From: Mytilus edulis
Taxonomy: Eukaryota; Mollusca; Bivalvia; Mytilida; Mytilidae
Assembly (NCBI RefSeq): GCF_963676685.1
Contig: NC_092355.1
Location: 59,679,613 to 59,743,612, forward strand
Length of the DNA stretch: 64,000 bases
Reading direction: 5' to 3'
Position numbers and translations under genes: made by a program. Of this stretch, positions 35,710 to 48,261 are shown in pieces (position 1 is the first letter of the stretch; each line of letters starts with the position of its first letter). Below the pieces are notes generated by a model that was given only the letters and a program-made list of their open reading frames with translations, was not told where the DNA came from and searched no databases.

Positions 35710-37439
35710 TTTATATTCATTTTTAAACCCAAACTTACAAATATATCTTAATTATTTCAACTTATTTCAATGAATTTCTAATATCTCAGATTAAGGATTA
35801 AGAAATATTGTAATTATTTTATCCAAGTATTGGTCTTTAATACCAAGGAAATATACAATTCCTTGTGTATACTAAGTTTGAAATTACTTAATAAAAGATA
35901 AGTTTAATTAGCACCTCATTGTTAAATTAAACCCGTTATTTTCATTAACAATTAGTTGAAAATGATTTAATTATGTAATGTTAATATGTTTGAAATTTAT
36001 AATTTGATAACCCACAAAATTTTATGTTTTCTCAGGGGATTAAAAAAGACTAGTCAGACCTCTTTCATTGAAGGACTATATCCGATTTTTTAAATTTTAT
36101 TTTGTGATTTAAATAGCAGGTCAAGCAATTTAAAAAGAAAGACTAATTAGATCTCAAATAAAGAAAACAAGAGAATTGAAGCTAATTGCGGTATTATTGA
36201 GGTGATGAACTTAAGATTAATGGTTAAATACAAATGCTAGAACTGTAATTGTGAGATTATGTATGTACATAATATTTGAATGTAAATATAATTCAACATT
36301 AAAATACAATAGAAGATGCATTGTTTCGATTTACTTAAGCTTAAATTTCATACCTACCAACTTTTCAAAATGCCCATGGGGAGTTTATGTGTAAGATGGA
36401 TCCTATAATCCTACAAAACCATCAAGGGGGTCTTCAAATATATTTTAATGTTGTGTTTTTTTGGCTTCTTCACACTCTTACAAGCCTATAGCCATTGTAA
36501 AATTTATTGTTTTGTTTAAATTGTGGACAAAATTGTTCTTTCAAAATTTCCATTTGGGAGCCTCCATGGGGGAAATCCCTCAAATAGTGACGGTTGGCAG
36601 GTATGCCTTAATGATGACCACCACAGCCAGGCCAAACCTTGACCACCCACCAATTGATTTGTCAACTCTACCATGTGTCTGCTAATCGATCCCACAGTAA
36701 ACCAATGATCAAGGTCAAGTTGAATACCACTGTGCACTTCATCCAGAAATGTGTGTTTACATGTTTCTGCCTCACGCTTGTCAAATTCTCACTTCATTTA
36801 AATTAACTTTACAACACCTTTCATTTTCAGGGTTGGATCCAGTTTTGAAAGGGGTTATAATTACCAAAAAAAACCACAGTATCTACCATGTCTTCATGTT
36901 GGACGATTTTATTCCATGATTTTTTTTCCCCATCAACCCCGCCCCTGTTTATGCCTGTTCAAATGTAATTCAGTGTTTGTCATTTGTTGGTGTATATCAT
37001 ATTTGTTTTTACTTCATTGTTTTGTACATAAATCAGGCTGTTAGTTTTCTTGTTTGAATTTTTTTACTGTTTTAGAGCTGATGAGATTTGCTCATTGCTG
37101 AAAGCTGTATGGTGACCTAAAATTGTTCTACTCTATGTTATTTGGTCTCTGGTGAAGAGTTGTGTCATTGGCATTTTTCATATTATGTCTTCTTTTTTAA
37201 TATATCATATGAACATGTAAATAATTATGATCTAGGTTTCAAGTTGAAGCAACCAGGACTTTATGCTAAACAAATCTATAAAATAAAAATGTTCCGAGAA
37301 ATCAACACATCAATATAAAATCAGTAATGTATATTCTTTCAAAGAGATAAAGATATAAGAAGCACAGTCTGGTATGTATAAGATGATAGCTATTTTGGAG
37401 TTGATTGTGACATTCATTTTCAATGAACTAGTACACAAT
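35710..37439. other. No gene seen; contains one small MITE
   Basis: AT-rich. The only bounded item is the 36,348-36,606 inverted-repeat element. A ladder of R3/R4-type fragments begins near 37,130. The 60-75 residue frames here are not supported by family resemblance or splice sites. Confidence 0.45.
36348..36606. mobile_element. Small inverted-repeat element (CATACCTACCAAC ends)
   Basis: The left end CATACCTACCAACTTTTCAA and the right end CGGTTGGCAGGTATG are inverted with one mismatch in the outer 13 bases. A related terminus, GTTGGCAGGTATGCAAG, appears alone at about 60,126. Confidence 0.6.
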
Positions 37440-37525
37440 CTTATTTAGGGGCCAGCTGAGGACCACCTCTGGGTGTGGGATTTTCTTGCTGTGTTGAAGA
37501 CCCATTTGTTGCCTTTGACATATTC
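37440..37525 (-). repeat. R4 repeat fragment
   Basis: The reverse complement matches the family core (GAAGACCCATTTGTTGCC is the complement of the GGCCACCAATGGGTCTTC region). It marks the left edge of a repeat-poor stretch that may be the NAPRT 3' UTR. Confidence 0.6.
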
Positions 37526-40500
37526 TCTGTTTCCATTATCAATTTTATTTAACTTAATAAGGTATTTTTAAGCTTGGTGTATATGTGATAAAAGATAAAC
37601 AGATTTTATGCAAAAGGTATTGCACTCTCTTTTATTTCTTTCAAAATCATCAAATCTATTTAATTTACAACAAATATTAAAATACATTACTTTTTGTCTT
37701 GTAAAAATCATCTAATGAACAAGTACATAATTTACAACTAAAATACATAAAATCAATTATAAATTTCATAATTTATATAATTATCAGCAGTTTATTTTGA
37801 TATGACTTTAGACACATGTCATGTGACTTTGATAGAACCTGTATTCTTTTAACTGTTTGTTCAGAAATTATTGCCAAAAAATTGACAGGGTCATAATCGC
37901 AGTGCATGTTCTATTGTATTTTAATGTTGAGTTATTTTTATGCCCAACCTACGATTTTATTATTTTTATAGGAATTGAACAGGATTTCCTCAATATCGCA
38001 AAAAAATAAAATCGCATTTTTGGACCAAAATGACAAAATTGCAATAATAAATACATGCAATATTTCTAAATTTACAGTAGTTCAATTTTTTAAAGCTTGA
38101 ATTTGACAAGATTTATTTCCCCTCATGGAAAGCTGACCTGTTTCTCTGTCATGGCGAGAAATTATAAATCATGCTTTCAGAGAAAAAAAAAGGTTTTATT
38201 TTAACATTCAAACAAAAACAGAGGTGTATTCTCAAAACATGCATGTCCAATATGAAATAGACATTTTTAATTTTAATTTTAAATTCAGGATTTTGTAAAG
38301 TAACGAATAAAATATCATCCACATTATAACATAGCTTTTAATATTTCATAAATAAATGCGTCATACTTTTTACAAATTAGCCAACTGTGCAAGGACGGTA
38401 TAGCCAGTCAAAGTCGTTAAAAACTTCCATCTTCTAACAAATTTAATAAAATAAATACACTTTTATTAACTTAAGAACATGTATTGTGCATATATTAAGG
38501 CTAGGGTTTATACACCGGGTCAATGGTTTTGTGTTTACGTGTATATATATATATATATATATAGGTTTAACTAATTTTATTGATAATTAACTTATGGCAC
38601 TATATTACTTTTCTATTTTTTTTAACATAAGTGAAAGTTATTAAACATTGCAGCAGTGCTGGAACTTGGGGAGGGTTTATGAATGTTAAGTGATGTTTTA
38701 GTTAATTGCTTTAAAAAAAAAAGTGAGAACAAAAGTGTTTTTCATATATATGTGAATTGAAAAGTGTGTTTACCCATGTAGCTTTTTTCAAAAAAATTAA
38801 TCTCGACAGAAGTCCCTCATGTAAAAATGACACAGTGAAAGCTGGAAAAAATATTATGTTTCTAAATGATCCAAAATTTGAGTTAAGTGGGGGCTTGAGT
38901 TTTTACTTTCTAATTACATTTTTGTATTATTTTTGAAGTTTTTTTTGGGGTGGGGTAGGTATATTTTTGCTCATTATATTTATTCTGCAAATCCCAGTTA
39001 ATGTATAATAAAAACATGAAAGTTTGTAACAAAAAAGTGTGCAAGCTAGCAACTATTAAAATTTTATAGTTTTTTCTAGATTTTTTTTCGAAGTCAGCAG
39101 CTGCAATATTAAAGTTGTATTCATAATTCCTACAAGGAAATGATTTTATTTTGGGGTAAAAATTTACAATTGCTTTTACTTTTACATGTTTTAGAAGCCA
39201 AAAAACAGAATGTAAATTTTTTTTTATATTATCTTCATATGGGTAAGAGATTTAGTTATTTATTTCAAGGCAAAATCCCACAAATAATCCAAATGGATAA
39301 ATAAAAAAATAATAAACTGGCCCAATATCAAACTGTTCAGATATATAAAACAGTAAATGCATCAGTCATACAAATATTCAATACTATCTTAAATAAGAAG
39401 AAAAAAGAACCAAAACACATCAATCATTTATTTTGTAATATTAATTTAGAATAAAAAATTGCCATTAGATGGAATGTTTAAATAATAATGCAAAAGTAAT
39501 TTGTGAAATTCATCTAAATACCAACATTTTTATGGTCAGATGTTGACTAATGTGGGTTTGCTTTTTTTTTTTTGATTTTCTTTCTTGCATCTATTTTTTT
39601 CAAGTTTTCTATTTTGTTATTATTTTTCATCTTTAGTTATTAGACTAAGACAGGGTTTATAGATGACTAGGCAAGAAACTCCTTCTAATTTCTGAACCAC
39701 AGATAACCTATAAATACCGTCTCATTTTGACTTAATTTTTTTATCTCAAACTTTTTTTGAATCATAATAAAGAAGTCTACCTCCATGACATACAAGAAGG
39801 ATCAGAAAATTTAGAAATTACTTGGTCTGTTCTTTCAATTCTCATGCCTTGAAATTCACATAAAATATATTCACCAATGTCATACATATTACTTAAAATT
39901 TCATGGTATAATATAATATGTACAAAACAGATTAACAATTACATTAATAAAATAAAACTCTAACAAAAACAGTTGTGTAAAGTACAGATAAGATAGAAGA
40001 GGCATTCTTATGAAAAGCAGCCAGAATTCAATTTTCTCTCTAAAAAAAAAACCCTGTTACTGGGTTGTGTTTTAAAAACCAATCTCAAGTTTTTTTTTTA
40101 TGAATGAGTTACACCATGCAAGTTGAACTACAATCTTTCAGTACTAGTGTAAATGGTGTCATTGTAACTGTGAAAAAAAAACATTAGCATGGTCACATAT
40201 GAAAGTTAACAGAATTATTGATTCTTAACAATGGGAGACAACTCATATTCAGATTTGATGTGAATTACAAGATTTAAGTTTGTAAGTTTGTTTTATTTTT
40301 GCACATTTCTCTCAATTGTTAAAGGGGATAAAAACTCCTTTTTATATAAATTCATTTCAATGTTACAGTTTTTTGTAATACACAAGTTATTGTGGAATCT
40401 GTGTCCCTAACGATTTTTTATCCTTGCTTTTCAAAATTTGAAGAAACTTGTGTTTCTTTAGATGTGTAGTCATCAGGCATGGCAATCTTTTTTCAGGACG

Positions 40501-40948
40501 TCACAATAAGAAATTCAGAAACAATCAAGAAAATTTAACGTCATAATAAAATTAAGACCAATCATATGCAGATAATGCACTAGTTAGGAGAAATATTTTT
40601 CTCACAATGCTAAAAAAATGTGAAAGGAGCACAAAAATTAAAGAAATTGTAATAATAAATCTCTACATGGACATGATTATGTCTATGGTTAAATATCACA
40701 GTCTAGAAAAGGTTTGTTTTAAAAAGCTAACTGCTATAAATCACAATTTGCAGCAGTAAATTCAATGACTGACAGTAGCAAATATTCATGTACAGCATAC
40801 TCAATCAGGTGCAATCTAACATAACATCAAAATAACATGTTCTACTCGCATACAACATAAAATCCCATTGGTAGATTGGAAATGTATGTGTTTTTCTGAT
40901 TGATATCACAATATTCAATATGGTGTAAATTTGACTAGATCACATGAT
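37526..40948 (-). other. Repeat-poor stretch downstream of NAPRT stop; candidate long 3' UTR
   Basis: AT-rich sequence without a clear gene. Minus-strand AATAAA motifs occur several times, including near 37,630 close to the left edge. It contains a (TA)n microsatellite at about 38,543-38,562 and a diverged repeat at 40,430-40,640. Where the NAPRT transcript ends cannot be told from sequence alone. Confidence 0.35.
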
Positions 40949-41026
40949 TTATGACAGCTCTCCTATTGGTGCATTATCTAACCATAGGTCATGCATGAAA
41001 GAATACAGATTACTACTGACCGACAC
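40949..41026 (-). CDS. NAPRT: NAPRT last coding exon
   Basis: 26 codons including TAA, ending ...APIGELS. The acceptor is CTTTTACAG|GTGTCG. The sequence is consistent with the poorly conserved C-terminus of the family. Confidence 0.9.
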   Translation of the reverse strand: MSVSSNLYSFMHDLWLDNAPIGELS

Positions 41027-44000
41027 CTGTAAAAGAAGAAAAAAATATAACTTAAGCAAAAATAAACAAACATTCTCACTGCCAATTATTGGTTAGTCTC
41101 ACTAATTATATCCATGTATATCGAACCCTCAACTATTATTTTTTTTATATATCAATAATTTGAGTAAACAAATCAGAATATCTAGAAATGTATTTATTAG
41201 TTTCCTACTGACGAAGTCAAAGGTGACTTTAGGTTTGCAGTCCATTCATCTGCCTGTCTGTCTTGTCTGCTTTCCACACTTTTTTACTTCATGCTTGAAG
41301 AAAACTGATTTGAATATAGGAAATAGTTTTATCATGACAAGTTGCAGATCAAGTTTGCATTTTGTTCCAGTTTAATGATTTTGTACACAGTTATGTTCCT
41401 TGGACTTACAAAATTAATTTAAATACTGTAGATTCATTAATTTTTGTGGGTACCAATTTTCATGGATAAAGGATAACTTGTATGTTCGTGGATATTTAAT
41501 TTCGTGGTTTTGCTGAGGTCTGCATACAAGCCTAAAGAAAATTTGCAATTCTTAGAACATTTAATTTCGTGGTTTACCTGTAACCACGAAATCCATGAAA
41601 ATTGGTGTCCAACGAATAATAATGAATCCATGGTAATCAGTTTTCAAAACTGTTCCCAGTAATGCATGTATGTAAACGGTATATATGTTAACATTTATGA
41701 TTGAAGGCTTGATGAAGACACTTTTTGTAAGGTGTAAGATATAAGGCACAAGTATTATTTAAGACTTGATAATGACACGATTATGATTGTTTTGGACTTA
41801 CCTTGTAAGGTGTAGGATTTAAGGCTCGTCGATGATCAATTCTAAGACTCTTCAGAGAGCATAAGGCTTTAGACCTCAGTTCTGTTAATGTAGGTAAAGG
41901 TTGCTTAACCTAAAAATAATACAGGAACAAATTAAAACTTAGTATGTGCATATAAAAAGAAGATGTGGTATGATTGTCAATGAGACAACTCTCCACAAGA
42001 GACCAAAATGACACAGAAATTAACAACTATAGGTCACTGTACAGCCTTTAACAATGAGCAAAGCAGTCTGTTTATATAAAACAATTGTGGTATAGCTATC
42101 CATCTTTTTGTATTGAAAATACTTTAATCAATGCTAGTTATTTTACTTTTTCAGAAAAGGGTGAAGGTTTGGTACCATTTAAACGTTTATTCTGGCTGCA
42201 ATTGTTTGCACCTGTCCTAAGTCAGGAATCTCATGTTCAGTGGTTGTTGCCTGTTTATGTGGTTCATAAGTGTTTCTTGTTTTTTTGTTTTTATATAGAT
42301 TAGACTGTTGGTTTTCTCGTTTGAATGGTTAACACACTAGTAATTTTTGGGGCCCTTTACAGCTTGCAGTTTGGTGTGAGCAAAAGCTCTGTTTTGAAGG
42401 CCTTACTTTGACCTATAATGGTTTACTTGTATACATACTTGAATGGAGAGTTGTCTCATTGGCACTCATACCACATCTTCCTATATCAATATATACAACT
42501 TTTTTTTAATAAAAGGAAGCTCAACAAGTCTCCTTCTCAATTGAGTATGCACTTGCTTTAAAACCTTTGCTTATTCATTTGGTGGTTCATAAAACTTGTT
42601 ATTGTCTGCATTTTTTTTCTCCATATGTAGCATTTAACACTTTTGAATTTGTAATGCGGGTCCTATTTAAGCTTACTACACAGTATAATATAGGGATCAC
42701 CTGAAGGACGCTTCAGAGTGTGTGTGTTTCTTGCTACATTGAAGACCCATTGGTGGCCTCCGGCTGTTGTCTGCTTTATGGTCGGGTTGTTGTCGCTTTG
42801 ACACATTCTCAATTTTAGTAAAGGTTTTGCTCATTGTTAACATCCACATGAACTCTGGAAGTTTGTTTCATTGGTAATATTATCACATATTTGTATTTAT
42901 ATTGTTATTGTTCTGTGTTCATATAAAGTGTATAAGTTGTAATACCTCTCCATTTTCTATAAACACTTTATGTAATCTCTCTATCTTAGCAGGACATACA
43001 TAAGCCCTTTTGGACTCCTAAAAAAAATAAAAAAATTTAATCAATATATACATACTTATCAATCTTTTCCCAAAAATGTCTCAAATTCAATAAAATCTTC
43101 AGGTTCTATGTCACATGTATCTAAAAACATTTATTCATATGCTATAATATTCTTCTGTATGAGTGTTACCACCATTGTTTTCCCCCTATAAGTCTTTGTT
43201 AGACTTTCTATCTATAGATATCTATGTTTCAGTACTAAAAAATTCAAATTGCATTCATCGCATATAAGCTAATAACAATCAACATACGTTAACCAATCAA
43301 CTATTAAATTTGAGGGAATTTTTTTTCTCTTTTTTTTGTATAAAACTGAATATGATTTAATGCTATTACACCTGTATAGATTTTCTTCTGTTTGGAAACA
43401 TTGTATTTTGTGGATACTTAATTTCTTCATTTGGCAATTCAGCTTTAATACAAAAATTCACACTGATTCAAATCACTATTTTCTTTTGTAGCAGTTGATA
43501 TTCATTGATATTTTCTTAATCATTTTCTTCAAAATTCTTCACAAAAGTTTTATCTAATAAAAGTGGTTTTTACAATAAACAATTTATTTTACAGTGGGAA
43601 CCAAAAATTTAAATGAATTAGATCTACAATTTTAAACAAAGGAAGATAACTCCTAATTCTTAGGGTTGAATCCAGCATTTTTTACACAAGGAAATCAGAT
43701 GGATATCCCTGTACAAAGTTAGAAATTTGAAAGTTGTTTTTATTTGTTTGATATGTTTGAGCTTTTGATTTTGCAATTTCATAACCAACTTTCCTTTTAT
43801 CAACTTTTGTTCTGTATTTTTATAATTTTACTTTTTCATATTTTAAATATAACTTTTAAGAGGTATGCAGGTAAAGGTAATATCTGCTTAGCTTGCTTGC
43901 TATTTTAAACTGAACCATGAAATAATAATTAGGTTAGGTAAACTACCCTCCTTTAAGAGTAGACTAGTCCAACAGTAACTAATCTATCTGTCTGTAGAAC

Positions 44001-47000
44001 TAAGCTACTTCGAAAAGAGAGAAGTATACCTGACCTTATAATGACTTCATGGTTCAGCTAGCAAGCAAGCTAACAGAAGATATTACCTTTACCTACACAA
44101 TGAATGCTATCGGCTGTAAATGATATCAACACTTACTATGAAAGGATGTCTACAAAGAACTCGCTCATTACTTTTAGGTGGCTCATCATCTGGTTTCAAC
44201 ATCAGGTCTACCAAGGCATTTCCTGAAAGTAGAAATAGTTTTGAAGTTTAAGAGATTGTTTTGATTTTTGTGTTTTAACACCATTTTTAAGCACCCCTTT
44301 TAGGTTATTTCTTGGCAGTCAGTTTTTATTGTTGGAGGGAGCTGAAGAGCTTGGAGAAAACCAAAAGCTTTGATAGGAAAACTGACAATCCTAGTCAATT
44401 AAGATTGGAGTCGATTGCACCTGCATGAGCAGGGTTCCAACTCACAACCTCAGTGTTGTCTGGCTAGTAATCACAGTAGTAACTACTTAAACCACTCAGC
44501 CATGGAGGCCCCTTTTAAAGATGAAAAAGGAATGAAAAAAAAAAATCATATTCCATTCTTTATTCTGTAGGGTTTTCAAAATGTCCAGGATTTTTTTCAA
44601 ATTACTAAATTTTGACTGAAATGTTTTGCCATCGTCCATTTTGTTTAATGATGTCTTCTGCAACCTGTTCATTTTCATATTTGAGGCTACAATTCTGAAT
44701 AAACTTTGAAATACATATTTTATACTCACCATCGTGGCCGAAGAGTCGGTACGCTATCTTCCTGCCTGGTATAGTGACCTTTTCTACATCTTCACTCAGT
44801 TTTATTCGTGGTTTACCATTAACTTCAACTAACTGTAGAAATAAACCAATCTCAAGAATAAAATTGTGATGGCTCACAAACTTGTTTAACAATGCCATAT
44901 TCCTTATGTGCCTATCCCAAGTCAGGAGCTTGTTGTTAAGAGGGTGTCCATGGAATAACCAGGCAGTGGATGGCACATGACATATTTTGTTTTCAACATT
45001 TTTTCATCTATTTCATATCACAAATTCATTCTTTCTCAAAGTTAAATTTTGTTTTTTTATTAACTGTAACAAATAAAGAGAAAAAAATACATAGAAAGCA
45101 CTGAAAATTCATTGAAAAGGGGAGATAACTCTTCATTTTGTACAAAATTTTGTTGCGTTGTTAGTGAACTTTAAAATCATTTTCTGAGCCATCCACTATT
45201 GATTCAAAAATATCTTTGACATATATATCCTTTGTATGATATAAACATTGCATTGGAACCAAAAATTCAATGGGAAAAAAATATGTTGTGCCACCCATAT
45301 CATAGGATTTGCCTGATATTTACTTGGACAGCCTCTTTAAAAGTGGTTGTTGTTGGTTCAGATCTTTAATTTTTGTTTTTCATTAAATGTTTTGTTATAA
45401 ATAAGCCGTTATTTTTCTCAAATGAATTATTTTATATTTATCATGTTGGGGACTTTTATAGCAGACTATATGATAGTTTTTCTCATTGTTGAAGGCCATA
45501 CGGTTGCCATTTATTGCTTACATGCACTTTATTTGAACTTTGGTGGATAGATGTCTCATTGGCAATCATATATACCACACTTCCTTATTTCTATATTGAG
45601 CTCATAATAAAGATTTCAATTTAATATACATGCCTTTTAAATGGTTTAGTTATATAGTAAAAAATTGAAAATGGAAATGGGGAATGTGTCAAAAATCAAC
45701 AACCCAACCAAAGAGCAGACACCAGTGGAAGGCCACCAGTGGATCTTCAATGCAGCGAGAAACTCACGCACTGCGAGTTGAGCTTCAGCTGGCCCCTAAA
45801 CAAAATTATACTAGTTCAGTGATAATGGACGTCATACTAAACTCCGAAATAGACATGTTTTCTGATAACCTTGTCAATACTTACTTTATATACACCACCT
45901 AGTGCTGGTTGTTTCTGACATGTTACCAGATGTGTACCAATCCCAAAACTGTTTATACTGTGTCCCTGAAGAAAAAATAACCAGGTGAAACAAACTATTT
46001 CATTGGTCAAGTTAAATTTGCAGATGTATATATCTTATTTTTTTCATAACAAAAATACCGAAATGTTGCTTCAGTACCATATTACATTGTACCTTTAAGA
46101 ATTAGGAATATACATTTTGTAATGCATTTAGAGGGAATATATATATTTTTTCGATTAATGCATTCTTTTCTATCATTTTGTTTTAAAATATTCATTAAAC
46201 TTAATGAAATTCGTTTATTCTAACTTCATTTATAACATTATAATTTTCTCTAACAAGCCAGTTATTGAGGACAGAACTGCAATGATTTTAGCATTTAAAG
46301 GGAGATAATTCAAATATAAATTCAGAAATTATTGCTTGCATTTATTTTATCATTTTTTGAAGAGTTGAGAAAAATGCCAGTTTAATTAAATATTGCAATA
46401 CCAGAATCTCTGCATACAAATATATGTATCAGATATCAGAATACAGGTTTTTATTAATGAGATACTCACTCAGTCGCATTATTATTCACATTATAATAAA
46501 CCTCATAATAATTTCTGAATTTATATTATATATGTTGTGTATAAATTGTAATGTACATGTTGTAAGTGTTTTATGAACCACTGAACACAAATGGATGATA
46601 CATTTCTGTCATATTTCCACAACTACATGATACAGTCTTGTATTGAGCATTGATACAAAAAGAATCAAAAGAACACAACAAGACTTTTTATGGATATGAT
46701 TTTTGTATTAGGAGAATCATAAAAAAAAATTAAATTAGAGGGGGGGGGGGGCGGGTCCCCCCTTTTTGGGAAAAAATTTGGTTGCTTATATAGGGAATCA
46801 CTGAAGCGTGACTGGAGCGGGCCCCCTCTAAGGTCAGTCAGTGGGCCCCCACTTATGAAAATTTCTGGATCCGCCACTGAACCATTCAGGTGTCCGAAAT
46901 ATCAGTTTATAGACAAGGAGATTAGCATTAAAAGAAAAGTTGAAGTATACAGATTTTAATTTAAGACATTAGGCTGATTAATTTTAGAAGATAAAATTTT

Positions 47001-48221
47001 ATCACCTGGTGCAAAAAGGTATGTGTCAAAAAACATATAACTTGTATAAAAACCCTATACAATTTATAATTTGTACAAACTTACAACTTGTACACAACAT
47101 ATGTATATCAAAACATATGGAATACATACAAACACACTATATCTAGAGTATATATGTAACTTTCATACAATGCATTTGAATAGATCAATTAAGACCACTT
47201 TTCCTTTATAAATCAGACCTAAACACACTTTAATAAAAAGATGGAAGTTATTTGATTTTGAAAAACATTTAAGAAAACTAACTAATTCATGTGAGAGTGT
47301 GTTAATATATAAATTTACTTTTTGAAAGAACTTGAACAAACGAACAAAGAAGTTGGTTTTGCAGAGTGGGTCAACTTATAGAAAAAGAAGGTTTACAAAT
47401 TCTGACTGATACTGAAAGGTGAGGTTTGATAACTTTTTGCAACTGACTCCAGTCTTCATGCTTAACAGCAAGTCCTACAGCAATAGCTTTCAGAATTGCA
47501 TGGTGGCTTGTAAAATTCTTTTTCACAAGTCAACAGAATTCATCTAAAATTTTCGAATTTTGAGCTTTGGGCTTGTAGATTCAAAAGTTTATCGTTAAGA
47601 CTGTGACTCTCTAAAAACGTTCATATCTTTTCCTTAACTTCTTGACAAGTAATGAATTCATAGTTATTCATCCAATTGTCGTGGATTTCATGAGTAACAG
47701 GTTAAACACAAATTTAAATGTTAAAGAACCCAGTTTTCTACTGGCTTGAGTGCAGTCTTTTACAAAACTAATAAATCAAACAGCCTCCAAAATCAAATAT
47801 CCTCTCAAAACAAGAATATTGGTATGCATGAAAATAAATATATATTCTACCACTGCATCGAGTGTGATATGATATTTATCCACTGGAGACAGTTAAAATT
47901 TAACTGTCGAGAGTGGATAAATATCGTATTACACAAGATTTGGTGGTAGAATCTGTTTCTCTAATGATTTTCAAACAATATCCAAGCAAACTTATTCCTT
48001 CTTTCCGAATGATCTGCAAAAAGATGTGTTCTTTCTATGTGACGTCATCAGACATGGTCGCCTTTTTTCATGCCGTCACAATAGGAAATTCAGAGGAAAT
48101 CAAGAAAACTCGACGTCATAATCGGATTTTAACCAATGAAGAACTGAGATCAAGTGAGGCCAAAAAAAAAAATAGGTGTGTTTCCTGTTGCATGCCTCAA
48201 AAAATTAGGGTCGGTAGGTAG

Positions 48222-48261
<40 letters not shown>

